From assembly GCF_003293595.1 (NCBI RefSeq), contig NZ_CP022162.1:1798483-1862482 (forward strand): 64,000 nucleotides of DNA, given 5' to 3'. Within the stretch, counting starts at the first letter, position 1; the number at the start of each line of letters is the position of its first letter. The notes beneath the pieces were generated by a model. It saw only the letters and a program-made list of their open reading frames with translations. It had not been told where the DNA came from and made no database searches. Positions 1-8,807 of the stretch are shown here, in pieces. A program made the position numbers and the translations under genes. Source of the stretch: Microbacterium sp. PM5. Lineage in GTDB: Bacteria; Actinomycetota; Actinomycetes; Actinomycetales; Microbacteriaceae.

Positions 1-619
1 CACTGAGCAGGGCGTAGAGGCCGCTGGGTCCCAGCACGATGTGATCGACCTTCAGCGACGGATCACGCGCGTCGACGGCGACGTCATGCCACACCGTGTA
101 TCCCATGCCCAGGTCGCCGATGACACGCGCGCTGGCCTCTTCGGCGAGGGCGTCCGCGAGCATCCGCTTCAGCTCGCGCGGGGCCGCGCGCACCAGCGCC
201 GGGTCGTAGGGGTCGGGCACCTCGGTGCCGCGTCCCGCCCACTCGCGGATGAGATCGAGGTAGCGCTCTCGACGCCACCCCCCGGGCTGGCCGAACGAGC
301 GCGCGCGTGGGCGGGTGTCGGCCGGTCGCGACGGCGGACGCCAGCTCGTACCGGCGCCGCTGCCGTCGGCGCCTTCCGGACCGTAGGAGGGCGCCGAGGC
401 GCCGAAGCCGTGACCGCGGTCGTAGGCGGTGCGCGCCTCCGGTGTGCCGACGAGCTCCCACGCGCGCTGCACCTGCACGAAGAGCGCGGCATCTCCGCCC
501 GTGTCGGGATGGGTCTGACGCAGCCGCAGGCGGTACGCCTTGCGGAGCTCTTCGCCGTCGGCATCCGCGGTGACTCCGAGCACCTCGTAGGCGGACGCGG
601 AAAGGGGACTGTCGAACAC
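1..619 (-). CDS. J-domain protein, truncated at window edge
   Basis: The protein starts with a DnaJ-like J domain: about 70 residues containing the HPD tripeptide (in QTHPDTGGD) that stimulates Hsp70 ATPase. A low-complexity Pro/Arg/Gly linker follows, then a second region reading VDHIVLGPSGLYALLS at the window edge, which resembles the start of a nuclease-related (NERD-like) domain. The 3' end lies outside the window. The start is GTG at 617-619, with a GAGAGG ribosome site just upstream. It is followed on the other side by a membrane-protein pair on the same strand. J domain is seen directly; the NERD-like reading is inference. Confidence 0.8.
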   Translation of the reverse strand, partial: MFDSPLSASAYEVLGVTADADGEELRKAYRLRLRQTHPDTGGDAALFVQVQRAWELVGTPEARTAYDRGHGFGASAPSYGPEGADGSGAGTSWRPPSRPADTRPRARSFGQPGGWRRERYLDLIREWAGRGTEVPDPYDPALVRAAPRELKRMLADALAEEASARVIGDLGMGYTVWHDVAVDARDPSLKVDHIVLGPSGLYALLS

Positions 620-627
620 GGGACCTC

Positions 628-1155
628 TCAGCGCTTCTCGGTGCGACGGGCGTACGCCGCGGCGCTGCGGCTGGACAGCGCGAGCAGCACGAGGATGTCG
701 AGCGCCAGCGCAGGCAGGGTCGTGAACAGCGTGATCTCCTGATCGCGCGCCCACCAGCTCGCGAAGGCGCTGGCGATGGACAGGGTGGCGACGGTCATCA
801 CGGCGACGCGTGCGAGGTTGCTGCCGAAGAACAGAAGGATCACGCACACGAGCTGGATCACCACGGCGGCGCCGAGGACGACGAGCAGGACGGCGAGTGA
901 GGCGTCAGCCAGATCGGGGGTGGCATCGATGCCGTCGAGGTCGAGCACGACCGCGCTCGCATAGCTCTTCCAGTTCACCGCCACCTCGACCATCGAGCCG
1001 ATCCCGACCAGCGCGCTCAGCAGCACCAGAGCGGCGCCGGTCACCGTCGTGGACGGCCGCGACATGGCCGGGTCGTGGGCGATCGGCTGCAGGAGCCGGG
1101 TCACCGGTTCATACGACGGTCGCCGTTCGGGCCGCACGTTCCGCTCCTCGCTCAT
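628..1155 (-). CDS. Conserved membrane protein, four helices
   Basis: This 175-residue protein has an N-terminal polar stretch of about 35 residues and then four hydrophobic segments (near residues 38-60, 85-108, 112-130 and 145-165). I do not recognise a named family. Its start codon overlaps the stop of the upstream LssY-like gene by four bases (ATGA), so the two are probably translated together. A function in the cell envelope is the most that can be said. Confidence 0.8.
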   Translation of the reverse strand: MSEERNVRPERRPSYEPVTRLLQPIAHDPAMSRPSTTVTGAALVLLSALVGIGSMVEVAVNWKSYASAVVLDLDGIDATPDLADASLAVLLVVLGAAVVIQLVCVILLFFGSNLARVAVMTVATLSIASAFASWWARDQEITLFTTLPALALDILVLLALSSRSAAAYARRTEKR

Positions 1156-1988
1156 ACCACGGCCTCCTCGGAGACGTGCACCCCGCGCACGTCGACCACG
1201 GGCAGGTCACCGTCGGTGCGGATGCTGTCGCCGCCGCCGTTGCGGGCGTGGTACCCGGTGGAGAAGTCGGCGATCACGTCCACGCGCACGGCGGGCTCTC
1301 CGGCGCGGAGGGTCGCGACGATGTGATCGCGCTCGACGTCGGTGTCGGCGTCGATGCGGTGGGTGACCTGCAGGGTGAACAGCGACAGGCCCACCGAGGT
1401 GTCGAACGTGCCCGCAGCCAACCAGTCGACGCGCCGGCCTCCCGGCAGCAGCCAGCCGTCCGGGCACTTCCAGAAGCGCACGTGGTGGCGCTGCGCCGGG
1501 TTGCCGTCGACCTCCTGCTGGTAGGCGAAGTCCTGTTGGCGACCGAAGAGGAACAGGGGGCTCACCGGAGCCTCGTGATAGCTGCGGCGGCGCAGGGTCG
1601 AGGTCACGATGCGCCACGACGACGCGAAGGTGACGGGATCTGCCTTCGTCCACCCCGATGCCCGCATCGCTCGCTCGATCTGCGCGCCCTCTCCCAGAAA
1701 GGCGAGGTTGACCGGATCGCCGAGAAGGCCGTCACTCGTGCGCGCACGTCCGATGAAGTAGTCGGGCACGTAGATCGTCGTGAGGATCCGATGCAGTCGG
1801 GGCAGGACGAGGTAGGCCAGCAGCAACCAGAACAGCAGGAAGCCGAGAATGCCCCACCATCCGACCGTCAAGCTCTCGGTGAAGCCCAGATAGGCGAGCC
1901 AGATGGCCGCCAGGCCCGCGAAGACGAAGAAGAACTGGTCGATCGCGACGCCGATCGACCATCTGCGCGAAGACCGGGTCCGGCTCAT
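1152..1988 (-). CDS. LssY C-terminal domain-like membrane protein
   Basis: The 278-residue protein has two hydrophobic segments in its first 80 residues. A soluble domain follows that matches the LssY C-terminal family: GDPVNLAFLGEGAQIERAM, then GWTKADPVT, then RHHVRFWKCPDGW. Proteins of this family are found near PAP2 phosphatases and in surface-associated contexts, but the activity is not known. The start ATG at 1986-1988 overlaps the stop of the upstream enoyl-CoA-hydratase-family gene by one base (TGATG). The stop overlaps the next gene (ATGA). The three genes probably form one transcript from the promoter before 3052. Confidence 0.78.
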   Translation of the reverse strand: MSRTRSSRRWSIGVAIDQFFFVFAGLAAIWLAYLGFTESLTVGWWGILGFLLFWLLLAYLVLPRLHRILTTIYVPDYFIGRARTSDGLLGDPVNLAFLGEGAQIERAMRASGWTKADPVTFASSWRIVTSTLRRRSYHEAPVSPLFLFGRQQDFAYQQEVDGNPAQRHHVRFWKCPDGWLLPGGRRVDWLAAGTFDTSVGLSLFTLQVTHRIDADTDVERDHIVATLRAGEPAVRVDVIADFSTGYHARNGGGDSIRTDGDLPVVDVRGVHVSEEAVV

Positions 1989-3052
1989 CACGGTTCCCAC
2001 AGCGCCAGCGGCGGCTCCCACGCGAGCGCCCGCTGTTCCAGCCCATCCTCGAGGTCGTCGAACGCGGCCGGATGCCAGTGCGGGTCGCGGTCCTTGTCGA
2101 CCAGCTGCGCGCGAATGCCCTCGGGCAGGTCGGGCTGGGTCTGGGCGAACCACAGCACGAGCCCGTACTCCTGCGCGAGCGCGGCGCGGAGATCCGGCAG
2201 CCGCCGGGCAGCGCGCACGGCGGCGAGCGTCACGGTCAGCGCGGTCGGCGCGAGTGTCGAGAGCGCGTCGGCGGTGGCGACGGCATCCGGCTCGGGCCGC
2301 TCACGCAGCCGCGCGATGATCTCAGCGACGGTGTCGGCGGCGAAGGCATCGTCGATCCACGAACGGGCTGCGACGAGCCGCGACGGCCCCGGCGTCTCGT
2401 CGAACAGCAGCACGATCTCGGCCGGGGTCGCCGGATCGGCACGATCGGCGAGCGCGGCGCGGAGGTCTCCGATCCGCTCGCTCGGCACCAGCGCATCGGC
2501 GAAGCCGGCGGCGAGGGCGTCCGCGGCATCCATCGACTCACCGGTGAGCGCGAGATACTCGCCGAGCCGTCCGGGCGCGTGCGCAAGCAGCCACGAGCCG
2601 CCGACGTCCGGGGTGAAGCCGATGCGCGTCTCGGGCATGGCCAGCCGCGAGCGCTCGGTGACGACGCGGACCGCCGCATGGCCGGCCAGCCCGATGCCGC
2701 CGCCCATCGTCACGCCGTCGGCGACGACGACGACCGGTTTCGCATACGTGGCGATCCGGAGATTCAGGGCGTACTCGGCGCGGAAGAAGTGCGCCGTCTC
2801 CTCGACGCGTCCCGCGAGGATCCACTCGCGAAGGCTCCGCACGTCTCCCCCGGCGCACAGGCCGCGCTCGCCCGCGCCGTCGAGGAGCACCACCTCGATG
2901 TCGGCGTCGTGCTCCCAGCGATCCAGGGCAGCCGAGATGATCTCGATCATGCCCAGGTCGAGTGCGTTGATGGCCCGTGGACGGTTCAGGGTCAGGTGGC
3001 CCACTCCCCGGACGGTGCGGACCAGCACGGTGGGTTCGGCGGCATCGCTCAC
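1988..3052 (-). CDS. Enoyl-CoA hydratase/isomerase family, 3-hydroxyisobutyryl-CoA hydrolase-like
   Basis: The 354-residue length and motifs fit the ECH_2 branch (3-hydroxyisobutyryl-CoA hydrolase) rather than short crotonases of about 260 residues. Visible features are the oxyanion-hole segment GLCAGGDVRSL, the second segment VTMGGGIGLAGHA, and the family-typical MPETRIGFTPDVGGSW. The likely role is thioester hydrolysis in valine catabolism; a hydratase on another substrate is possible. Start GTG at 3050-3052 is preceded by a -10-like TAACGT seven bases upstream, so the message is probably leaderless. It heads a three-gene unit with the LssY-like and membrane proteins. Confidence 0.85.
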   Translation of the reverse strand: MSDAAEPTVLVRTVRGVGHLTLNRPRAINALDLGMIEIISAALDRWEHDADIEVVLLDGAGERGLCAGGDVRSLREWILAGRVEETAHFFRAEYALNLRIATYAKPVVVVADGVTMGGGIGLAGHAAVRVVTERSRLAMPETRIGFTPDVGGSWLLAHAPGRLGEYLALTGESMDAADALAAGFADALVPSERIGDLRAALADRADPATPAEIVLLFDETPGPSRLVAARSWIDDAFAADTVAEIIARLRERPEPDAVATADALSTLAPTALTVTLAAVRAARRLPDLRAALAQEYGLVLWFAQTQPDLPEGIRAQLVDKDRDPHWHPAAFDDLEDGLEQRALAWEPPLALWEP

Positions 3053-3088
3053 TCTCGCAACGTTACCCGCGCCGTCGGTATCGGCGCC

Positions 3089-3117
3089 GCCCGCGCGGGC
3101 GCAAGGCCCGCGCGGGC
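3089..3117. repeat. Duplicated 12-bp palindrome GCCCGCGCGGGC
   Basis: The perfect palindrome GCCCGCGCGGGC occurs at 3089-3100 and again at 3106-3117, 17 bp centre to centre, inside the divergent promoter region between the hydrolase gene and the ABC transporter. It could be an operator for a dimeric regulator or simply a very stable hairpin. Confidence 0.5.
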
Positions 3118-3175
3118 CGATCGGGCAGGATGGAGACGGCGGCCGACGACGGCCGGTGCTGACGAGAGGACGACG

Positions 3176-4254
<1,079 letters not shown>

Positions 4255-4258
<4 letters not shown>

Positions 4259-5079
4259 GTCTCGTCAACGCGTCCCGGTCGGAGCTCACGAAGCAGTTCA
4301 CCACGGCGATGTGGTGGATTCTCGCCGTCGTTCTGCTCGCCTACGTCGGGGTGACCGCGGGCGGCCTGTCCGCCGTCTTCGGTGCGGTCGCCAGCGGGAC
4401 GCTGCCGGGCAGCTCGACCAGCGGTGCCGAGATGTCGCCGACGATGCTGCCTCCGCTCATCTACAGCCTCGCCACCTCCGTCGGCTACGTGTTCCCCCTG
4501 CTCATCGGCACCCTCCTGGTGACCAACGAGTTCCGGCACAAGACGCTGACGCCGACGTTCCTGGCCACGCCGCGGCGAGGGATCGCCCTCGGCGGCAAGC
4601 TGACCGCGGGTGTCGTCATGGGCCTGCTCTACGCCGGCGTCGCGCTCGTCGCGGCGGTCGGGATCGGCGCGGCGGCACTCGCCGCGTTCGGCGTCGACAC
4701 GCGGCTGGGCGAGAGCGACACCTGGGCGATGATCGGGCGCATCGTGGCGAGTTTCGTTCTGTGGACGCTGATCGGCGTCGGCGTCGGCACCCTCGTGCGC
4801 AATCAAGTCGCCGCCGTCGTCGGCGTGCTGGCGTTCACGCAGTTCGTCGAGCCCATCGCGCGAACTGTGTCAACGCTGGTCGAGGGCCTGTCGGGTGTCA
4901 CCGCCTACCTACCGGGTGCGGCCTCGGACGCCCTGGTCGGCACCAGCATCTACGCGACGATGGGCGCCGGCGGGGCCGTCCCTCTCGCGTGGTGGGGCGG
5001 AGGCATGGTCTTGCTCGGCTACGCCGTGGTGTTCGTCGGCCTCGGCTATCTGACGAGCTGGCGGCGCGACGTCGCCTGA
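4255..5079 (+). CDS. ABC-2 type transporter permease
   Basis: The 274-residue product has six predicted membrane segments, typical of ABC-2 permeases, with a large loop between segments one and two (GTLPGSSTSGAEMSPTM). It begins at ATG 4255-4257, overlapping the stop of the preceding ATPase gene, with GGAGATG just upstream as ribosome site. The two proteins should form one exporter. The gene ends eight bases from the end of a convergent gene, with no room for a classical terminator. Confidence 0.88.
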
Positions 5080-5086
5080 CCCGCCG

Positions 5087-5476
5087 TCAGGAGTCGGCGA
5101 GTTCGACGACGTCCGACGCGTCGTCGCCGTCCAGACGCAATGCCTGGACGAGCGCGACCCCGTGACGAGTCGTCAGCACGAGGCGCTCGAACTCGGCATC
5201 GTCGGAGAGATCGACGACCACCGCCGGGCGACGACGGCGCACCAGGACGAAATCGTTGCCGCTCGCGGAGCGCCAGGTTCCCATCGCGACGGTGCCCCGC
5301 ACCTGCGTGCCGGGGCTGGGCACTCCGCGCAGCCAGGTCCAGGCGTCGTCGGTCAGCTGCACCCGGAGGATGTGAGACCTGTCGACGCGCACGCTCTCCG
5401 ATCGCCGCGACAGGGCGCGTTCGACGCCCGACAGCACGACCTCGAGCTGCGTCGAATCGAGCAGCAGGGTCACCAT
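5087..5476 (-). CDS. Conserved hypothetical protein, 129 aa
   Basis: I do not recognise the family. The protein is small, soluble and beta-rich in appearance, with a central segment RGTVAMGTWRSASGNDFV followed by LVRRRRPAVVVDL that reads like a membrane-surface or PH-like fold. There are no catalytic motifs. The start ATG is preceded by CAGACT six bases upstream, matching the leaderless pattern of this genome. It is convergent with the ABC permease gene and divergent from the esterase gene. Confidence 0.7.
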   Translation of the reverse strand: MVTLLLDSTQLEVVLSGVERALSRRSESVRVDRSHILRVQLTDDAWTWLRGVPSPGTQVRGTVAMGTWRSASGNDFVLVRRRRPAVVVDLSDDAEFERLVLTTRHGVALVQALRLDGDDASDVVELADS

Positions 5477-5602
5477 GACTTCAGTCTGCCAGCGTCACCA
5501 TGTGCGGATGCTCACAGCCCCGCAACGATCCGGTCTCGGCGCGGGCGATATCGTGGAACGTCGGCGACGATGCGCCGGCGTCACCCGACACGGAGTCTCC
5601 CG

Positions 5603-6580
5603 ATGCCTCGATTCGATCTCGATCTCCCCGCTCTGGAAGCCTTTCGTCCCGCGGTGCGCGAGCCCGTCGACTTCGACGAGTTCTGGGCGCGGACGATCGC
5701 ACAGTCGCGCGCGGCCGGAGGCGAGATCGTGGTCGAGCCCGTGGAGACCGTGCTGAGCACCATCGATGTCTTCGACGTGACGTTCCCGGGGTTCGCCGGC
5801 GAACCCGTCAAGGCGTGGCTGCACACGCCCCGACGTGCCGACGCTGCCGCTGCGCTGCCCACCGTCATCGAGTTCAACGGTTACGGCGGAGGTCGCGGGC
5901 TTCCGACCGAACGGCTCGGCTGGGCCTCGGCCGGCTACGCGCATCTGTTCATGGACACGCGTGGGCAGGGATCCACCTGGGGAGCTCCGGGATCGACACC
6001 GGATCCGCACGGCACCGGGCCCTCGACCAACGGCTACATGACTCGCGGCATCGAATCGCCCGAGGACTACTACTACCGCCGCGTGTTCACCGACGCCGTG
6101 CGCCTCGTCGACGCCGCTCGCACCCTTCCGGTCGTGGATGCCGCGCGCATCGCCGTGACCGGCGGCAGCCAGGGCGGCGGCATCACGTTGGCCGCGGCGG
6201 CACTGAGCGAGGGACTCGTCGCGGTCATGCCCGACGTGCCCTTCCTCTGCCATTTCGAACGCGCGATCGGGATGACCGACCGCGAGCCGTACCACGAAGT
6301 GGTGCGCTACCTCTCGGTGCACCGCGGTGCCACGCAACGGGTGCTCGACACGCTCTCCTACTTCGACGGCGTGAACTTCGCGCGCCGTCTGAGTGCGCCC
6401 GCCCTGTTCTCGGTCGGCCTGCTCGACCCGGTGTGCCCGCCCTCGACCGTCTACGCGGCCTACAACCACGTCGAGCGGAATGACAAGCAGATCCGCGTCT
6501 ACGACTTCAACGAGCACGAGGGCGGTCAGGCGTTCCAGTGGGAGGAGCAGGCGCGCTTCCTCGCGCAGATCCTCGGCTGA
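5603..6580 (+). CDS. Acetyl xylan esterase / cephalosporin-C deacetylase family hydrolase
   Basis: The 325-residue alpha/beta hydrolase fits the AXE1 family (carbohydrate esterase family 7), which deacetylates xylan oligosaccharides and small acetyl esters. The nucleophile elbow is GGSQGG, the acid is in GLLDPVCPP and the histidine is in NEHEGG. The segment DTRGQGSTWG is family-typical. The protein has no signal peptide, so it should act on imported oligosaccharides. Start ATG at 5603 has GGAG eight bases upstream; a -10-like TATCGT near 5547 would give a short leader. Confidence 0.88.
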   Translation: MPRFDLDLPALEAFRPAVREPVDFDEFWARTIAQSRAAGGEIVVEPVETVLSTIDVFDVTFPGFAGEPVKAWLHTPRRADAAAALPTVIEFNGYGGGRGLPTERLGWASAGYAHLFMDTRGQGSTWGAPGSTPDPHGTGPSTNGYMTRGIESPEDYYYRRVFTDAVRLVDAARTLPVVDAARIAVTGGSQGGGITLAAAALSEGLVAVMPDVPFLCHFERAIGMTDREPYHEVVRYLSVHRGATQRVLDTLSYFDGVNFARRLSAPALFSVGLLDPVCPPSTVYAAYNHVERNDKQIRVYDFNEHEGGQAFQWEEQARFLAQILG

Positions 6581-6601
6581 ACGGAGAGCGCGGATCGCGC
6601 G

Positions 6602-7396
6602 TCAGAGGTGGAACTCGTCCGTGGCGTGCGGCAGCGGAAAGTTCGACACCGCCGTGATGAGCCCCTCCACGGTCTGCTCCCGCGCCACCGCGCTCACGCC
6701 GAGACCCACCTTCCGGGCATCCTTCGCGGTGCGCGGTCCGATGGCGGCGATCACGGTGGTGTCGGGGATCTCGGGGAACTGCAGCCGCACCTGCTCGGCG
6801 ACCGAGCCGCTGGTGACGAGAATCGCGTTGATGCGGCCGCTGGCGACGTCGTGCGCGATCCGCTCCGTCACCGGCACCCCGACCGTGCGGTAGGCGACGA
6901 CGCTGCGCACGTCGTGTCCCGCTTCGGTGAGGCGGCGCGTGAGCACCGGCTTGGCGATCTCGCTGCGCAGCGTCAGGATGCGCCGCGCTGCCGGCTCGAG
7001 CTCGATCAGCTGCGAGGCCATTCCCGCCGCGGAGTTGTCCTCGTCGGGGACGAGGTCGACGCGATAGCCGACGGCGGCCAGTGCGGCGGCGGTGGTCTCA
7101 CCGACGGCCGCCACCCGCGTCGTGGCGGGAATGACGGCGCGATAGGCGTAGAGGACGTCCACCGTGGTGGCACTTGTCAGGGTCACCCAGTCGAACGCGC
7201 CGGCGGCGAGATCGGCGAGAGCCTGCTCCAGCGTGGCCTGATCGGTCGAGGGAGCGAAGTTGATGAGCGGGGCGATGACCGGCACGGCGCCCTGCACCCG
7301 CAGCGTCGCCGCGACGGAGTCCCCCCAGGGACCCCCGCGCGGAACGAGCACACGCCACCCCTTCAGGGGCTTGGCGGCGTGCGGGTCAGGAATCAT
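6602..7396 (-). CDS. hemD: Uroporphyrinogen-III synthase
   Basis: The protein (264 residues) closes hydroxymethylbilane to uroporphyrinogen III in tetrapyrrole synthesis. The two-domain pattern is visible: WVTLTSATTVDVLY in the first half and AILVTSGSVAEQV with AIGPRTAKDA in the second, both typical of HemD. The usual partner genes hemA, hemC and hemB are not adjacent here, so this is a detached member of the pathway; hemY lies 1.4 kb upstream on the same strand. GAAAG upstream of the ATG is a plausible ribosome site. Confidence 0.85.
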   Translation of the reverse strand: MIPDPHAAKPLKGWRVLVPRGGPWGDSVAATLRVQGAVPVIAPLINFAPSTDQATLEQALADLAAGAFDWVTLTSATTVDVLYAYRAVIPATTRVAAVGETTAAALAAVGYRVDLVPDEDNSAAGMASQLIELEPAARRILTLRSEIAKPVLTRRLTEAGHDVRSVVAYRTVGVPVTERIAHDVASGRINAILVTSGSVAEQVRLQFPEIPDTTVIAAIGPRTAKDARKVGLGVSAVAREQTVEGLITAVSNFPLPHATDEFHL

Positions 7397-7628
7397 GCTC
7401 GACTTTCGTGATGCTCAGTCGGGACGCACGGTTTCGCGCATCCGGCAACGACGTTCGTGCACGCGCGAACGCGATGGCTGCGCGGCTCGGGTCGTCGTTG
7501 CCGGCAGCTTGCGCACCATTGCCGCTGCCTGAGACACGAGCATACCCCGGGCGACGCACAGCTCGGACACGGGGTTGACAGTGCCCGCGGCAGGTGTCAG
7601 AACACGCGCGAGCGGGCCCGACCACGGC
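7397..7628. other. Intergenic region upstream of hemD
   Basis: This 232-bp stretch holds no convincing gene. On the minus strand a -10-like TATGCT at 7539-7544 could start the hemD transcript with a leader of about 140 nt. A 40-codon minus-strand frame ending at 7415 follows that promoter, but it has no clear ribosome site or recognisable sequence. Confidence 0.35.
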
Positions 7629-7901
7629 TCAGCGCGTGTAGGCGCGGACCATCCCCCAGACGGCCAGTCCCACCGCCGCCGCCGCACCGAGCACGGCGAG
7701 CGAGGCCTGCGTGGGGTTGCGCCGTGCGTAACGACGCGCGTCGGCGATCCGACGATCGGTGGCCTGCGCGACGCGCTTGGGCACATTCGCCTTGACCTCG
7801 ATCGCCGCCAGAGCGGCCTTCAACTCGGCACGGGCACTCTCCACCGGGTCGGTGATGCCGAGGGCGACGGCGGTGCGCGGAATCGGCTGGTCAGAACTCA
7901 T
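7629..7901 (-). CDS. DUF3618 family membrane protein
   Basis: The 90-residue protein has a charged amphipathic N-terminal two-thirds and one hydrophobic segment near the C-terminus (SLAVLGAAAAVGLAVWGMV), the layout of the DUF3618 family. These small proteins occur across actinobacteria next to a holin-like protein and a YtxH-like protein, as here. The start overlaps the end of the upstream gene by 11 bases. The function of the module is not established; a role in envelope stress or membrane organisation is often suggested. Confidence 0.82.
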   Translation of the reverse strand: MSSDQPIPRTAVALGITDPVESARAELKAALAAIEVKANVPKRVAQATDRRIADARRYARRNPTQASLAVLGAAAAVGLAVWGMVRAYTR

Positions 7902-8301
7902 CGGCCACGTCCTTCACGATGCGCGCGTCGACCTTCACGGCGTCGACGGGGTTGGTCGAACGACTCAAATGCTTGAAACGCAGGAGCCCCAGCCACGCGA
8001 AGACGGCGGCTCCGACGAGCGCGATCACGACCACGATGAGGCTGGCGAGCCAGGCCGGCATCCACGAGGACAGTCCGATGATGGCGAAGGCGGCCAGCGC
8101 GGGCAGAGACCAGAAGAGGAAGAACAGGGCGACGATGAACCAGACGCCGCCCATGCCGGCATCCTTGCCCGCCTTCTTGGCCCAGTTCTTCGCCGAGTCG
8201 ATCTCGGCGACCACCAGGTTGCGGACGAGCTCCGGCACCTCGCCGACCAGTGTCAGCAGGCTGTCGTCGGCGCGGTCGCGGAATCCCCGAGGCGTCGCCA
8301 T
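7891..8301 (-). CDS. Phage holin superfamily III-like (Actinobacterial holin-X) membrane protein
   Basis: The 136-residue protein has an N-terminal amphipathic region and two strong membrane segments separated by a short turn (ALFFLFWSLPALAAFAIIGL and LASLIVVVIALVGAAVFAWL). This matches the actinobacterial 'holin-X' family. The name comes from a profile similarity to phage holins; there is no phage gene here, and it belongs to the conserved chromosomal three-gene membrane module. The start ATG at 8299-8301 lies one base from the stop of the YtxH-like gene, so the three genes are an operon. Confidence 0.82.
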   Translation of the reverse strand: MATPRGFRDRADDSLLTLVGEVPELVRNLVVAEIDSAKNWAKKAGKDAGMGGVWFIVALFFLFWSLPALAAFAIIGLSSWMPAWLASLIVVVIALVGAAVFAWLGLLRFKHLSRSTNPVDAVKVDARIVKDVADEF

Positions 8302-8302
8302 G

Positions 8303-8698
8303 TCAGTCGTCCGCTGCCTTCTTGGCCGCGGTCTTCGCGTCCGCGACGGCCTTGTCAGCGGCCTTCTTGACCTCGGCGGCGGTCTTCTCCGCCCCGCGCG
8401 CGACGTCGTCCGCCGAGGCCCGACCGGCACGGATCGCCGAGTCGAGCTTCTGTCCCGGCGTGCCGCTGCGGCTCGCCGCGCGCGTGACCTTGACCGCTCC
8501 GTCCCACAGGGCGCTCGGCAGAGCCAGGGCGGCGCTCTTGCCGAGCTCCTTCACGGTAGCGACCTGCTTCTGCACCGGTGCGGTGTTCCAGAGCTTGAGG
8601 TAGCCCGCCTTGATCTGCTCGTAGCGCTCGCGGCCGGCGCGCGACCCGAGCACGTAGCCCGCGGCGAGTCCCACGACGATGCCGATCTTGCCCTTCAT
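8303..8698 (-). CDS. YtxH-like protein
   Basis: A glycine-containing hydrophobic N-terminus (GKIGIVVGLAAGYVLGSRAG) is followed by a long Lys/Ala-rich helical region ending in repeated KKAAD units. This is the layout of YtxH/DUF883-like stress proteins, which anchor by the N-terminus and extend a coiled coil. It is first in the three-gene membrane module. On the minus strand GAGGAG lies before the ATG, and a -10-like TACCCT is found about 45 bases upstream, so this transcript has a leader unlike many neighbours. Confidence 0.8.
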   Translation of the reverse strand: MKGKIGIVVGLAAGYVLGSRAGRERYEQIKAGYLKLWNTAPVQKQVATVKELGKSAALALPSALWDGAVKVTRAASRSGTPGQKLDSAIRAGRASADDVARGAEKTAAEVKKAADKAVADAKTAAKKAADD

Positions 8699-8807
8699 GG
8701 CGTCTCCTCACGTCCGTGCCGGGAGTGCTTCGTGACTCCAGGGTAGTCGCAATATTCCGATTCCGGCATCCTCCGGTCACGGGGCTGTCCCTGACGGGAG
8801 GCGTGTG

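Noticed and set aside
7415..7537. A 40-codon minus-strand frame just upstream of hemD
   Set aside because: No ribosome site and a composition like random GC-rich DNA; kept only as a note under the intergenic region.
7891..8301. Prophage remnant suggested by a holin-like protein
   Set aside because: No endolysin, terminase, integrase or other phage gene is near; this family is a normal chromosomal membrane protein in actinobacteria.
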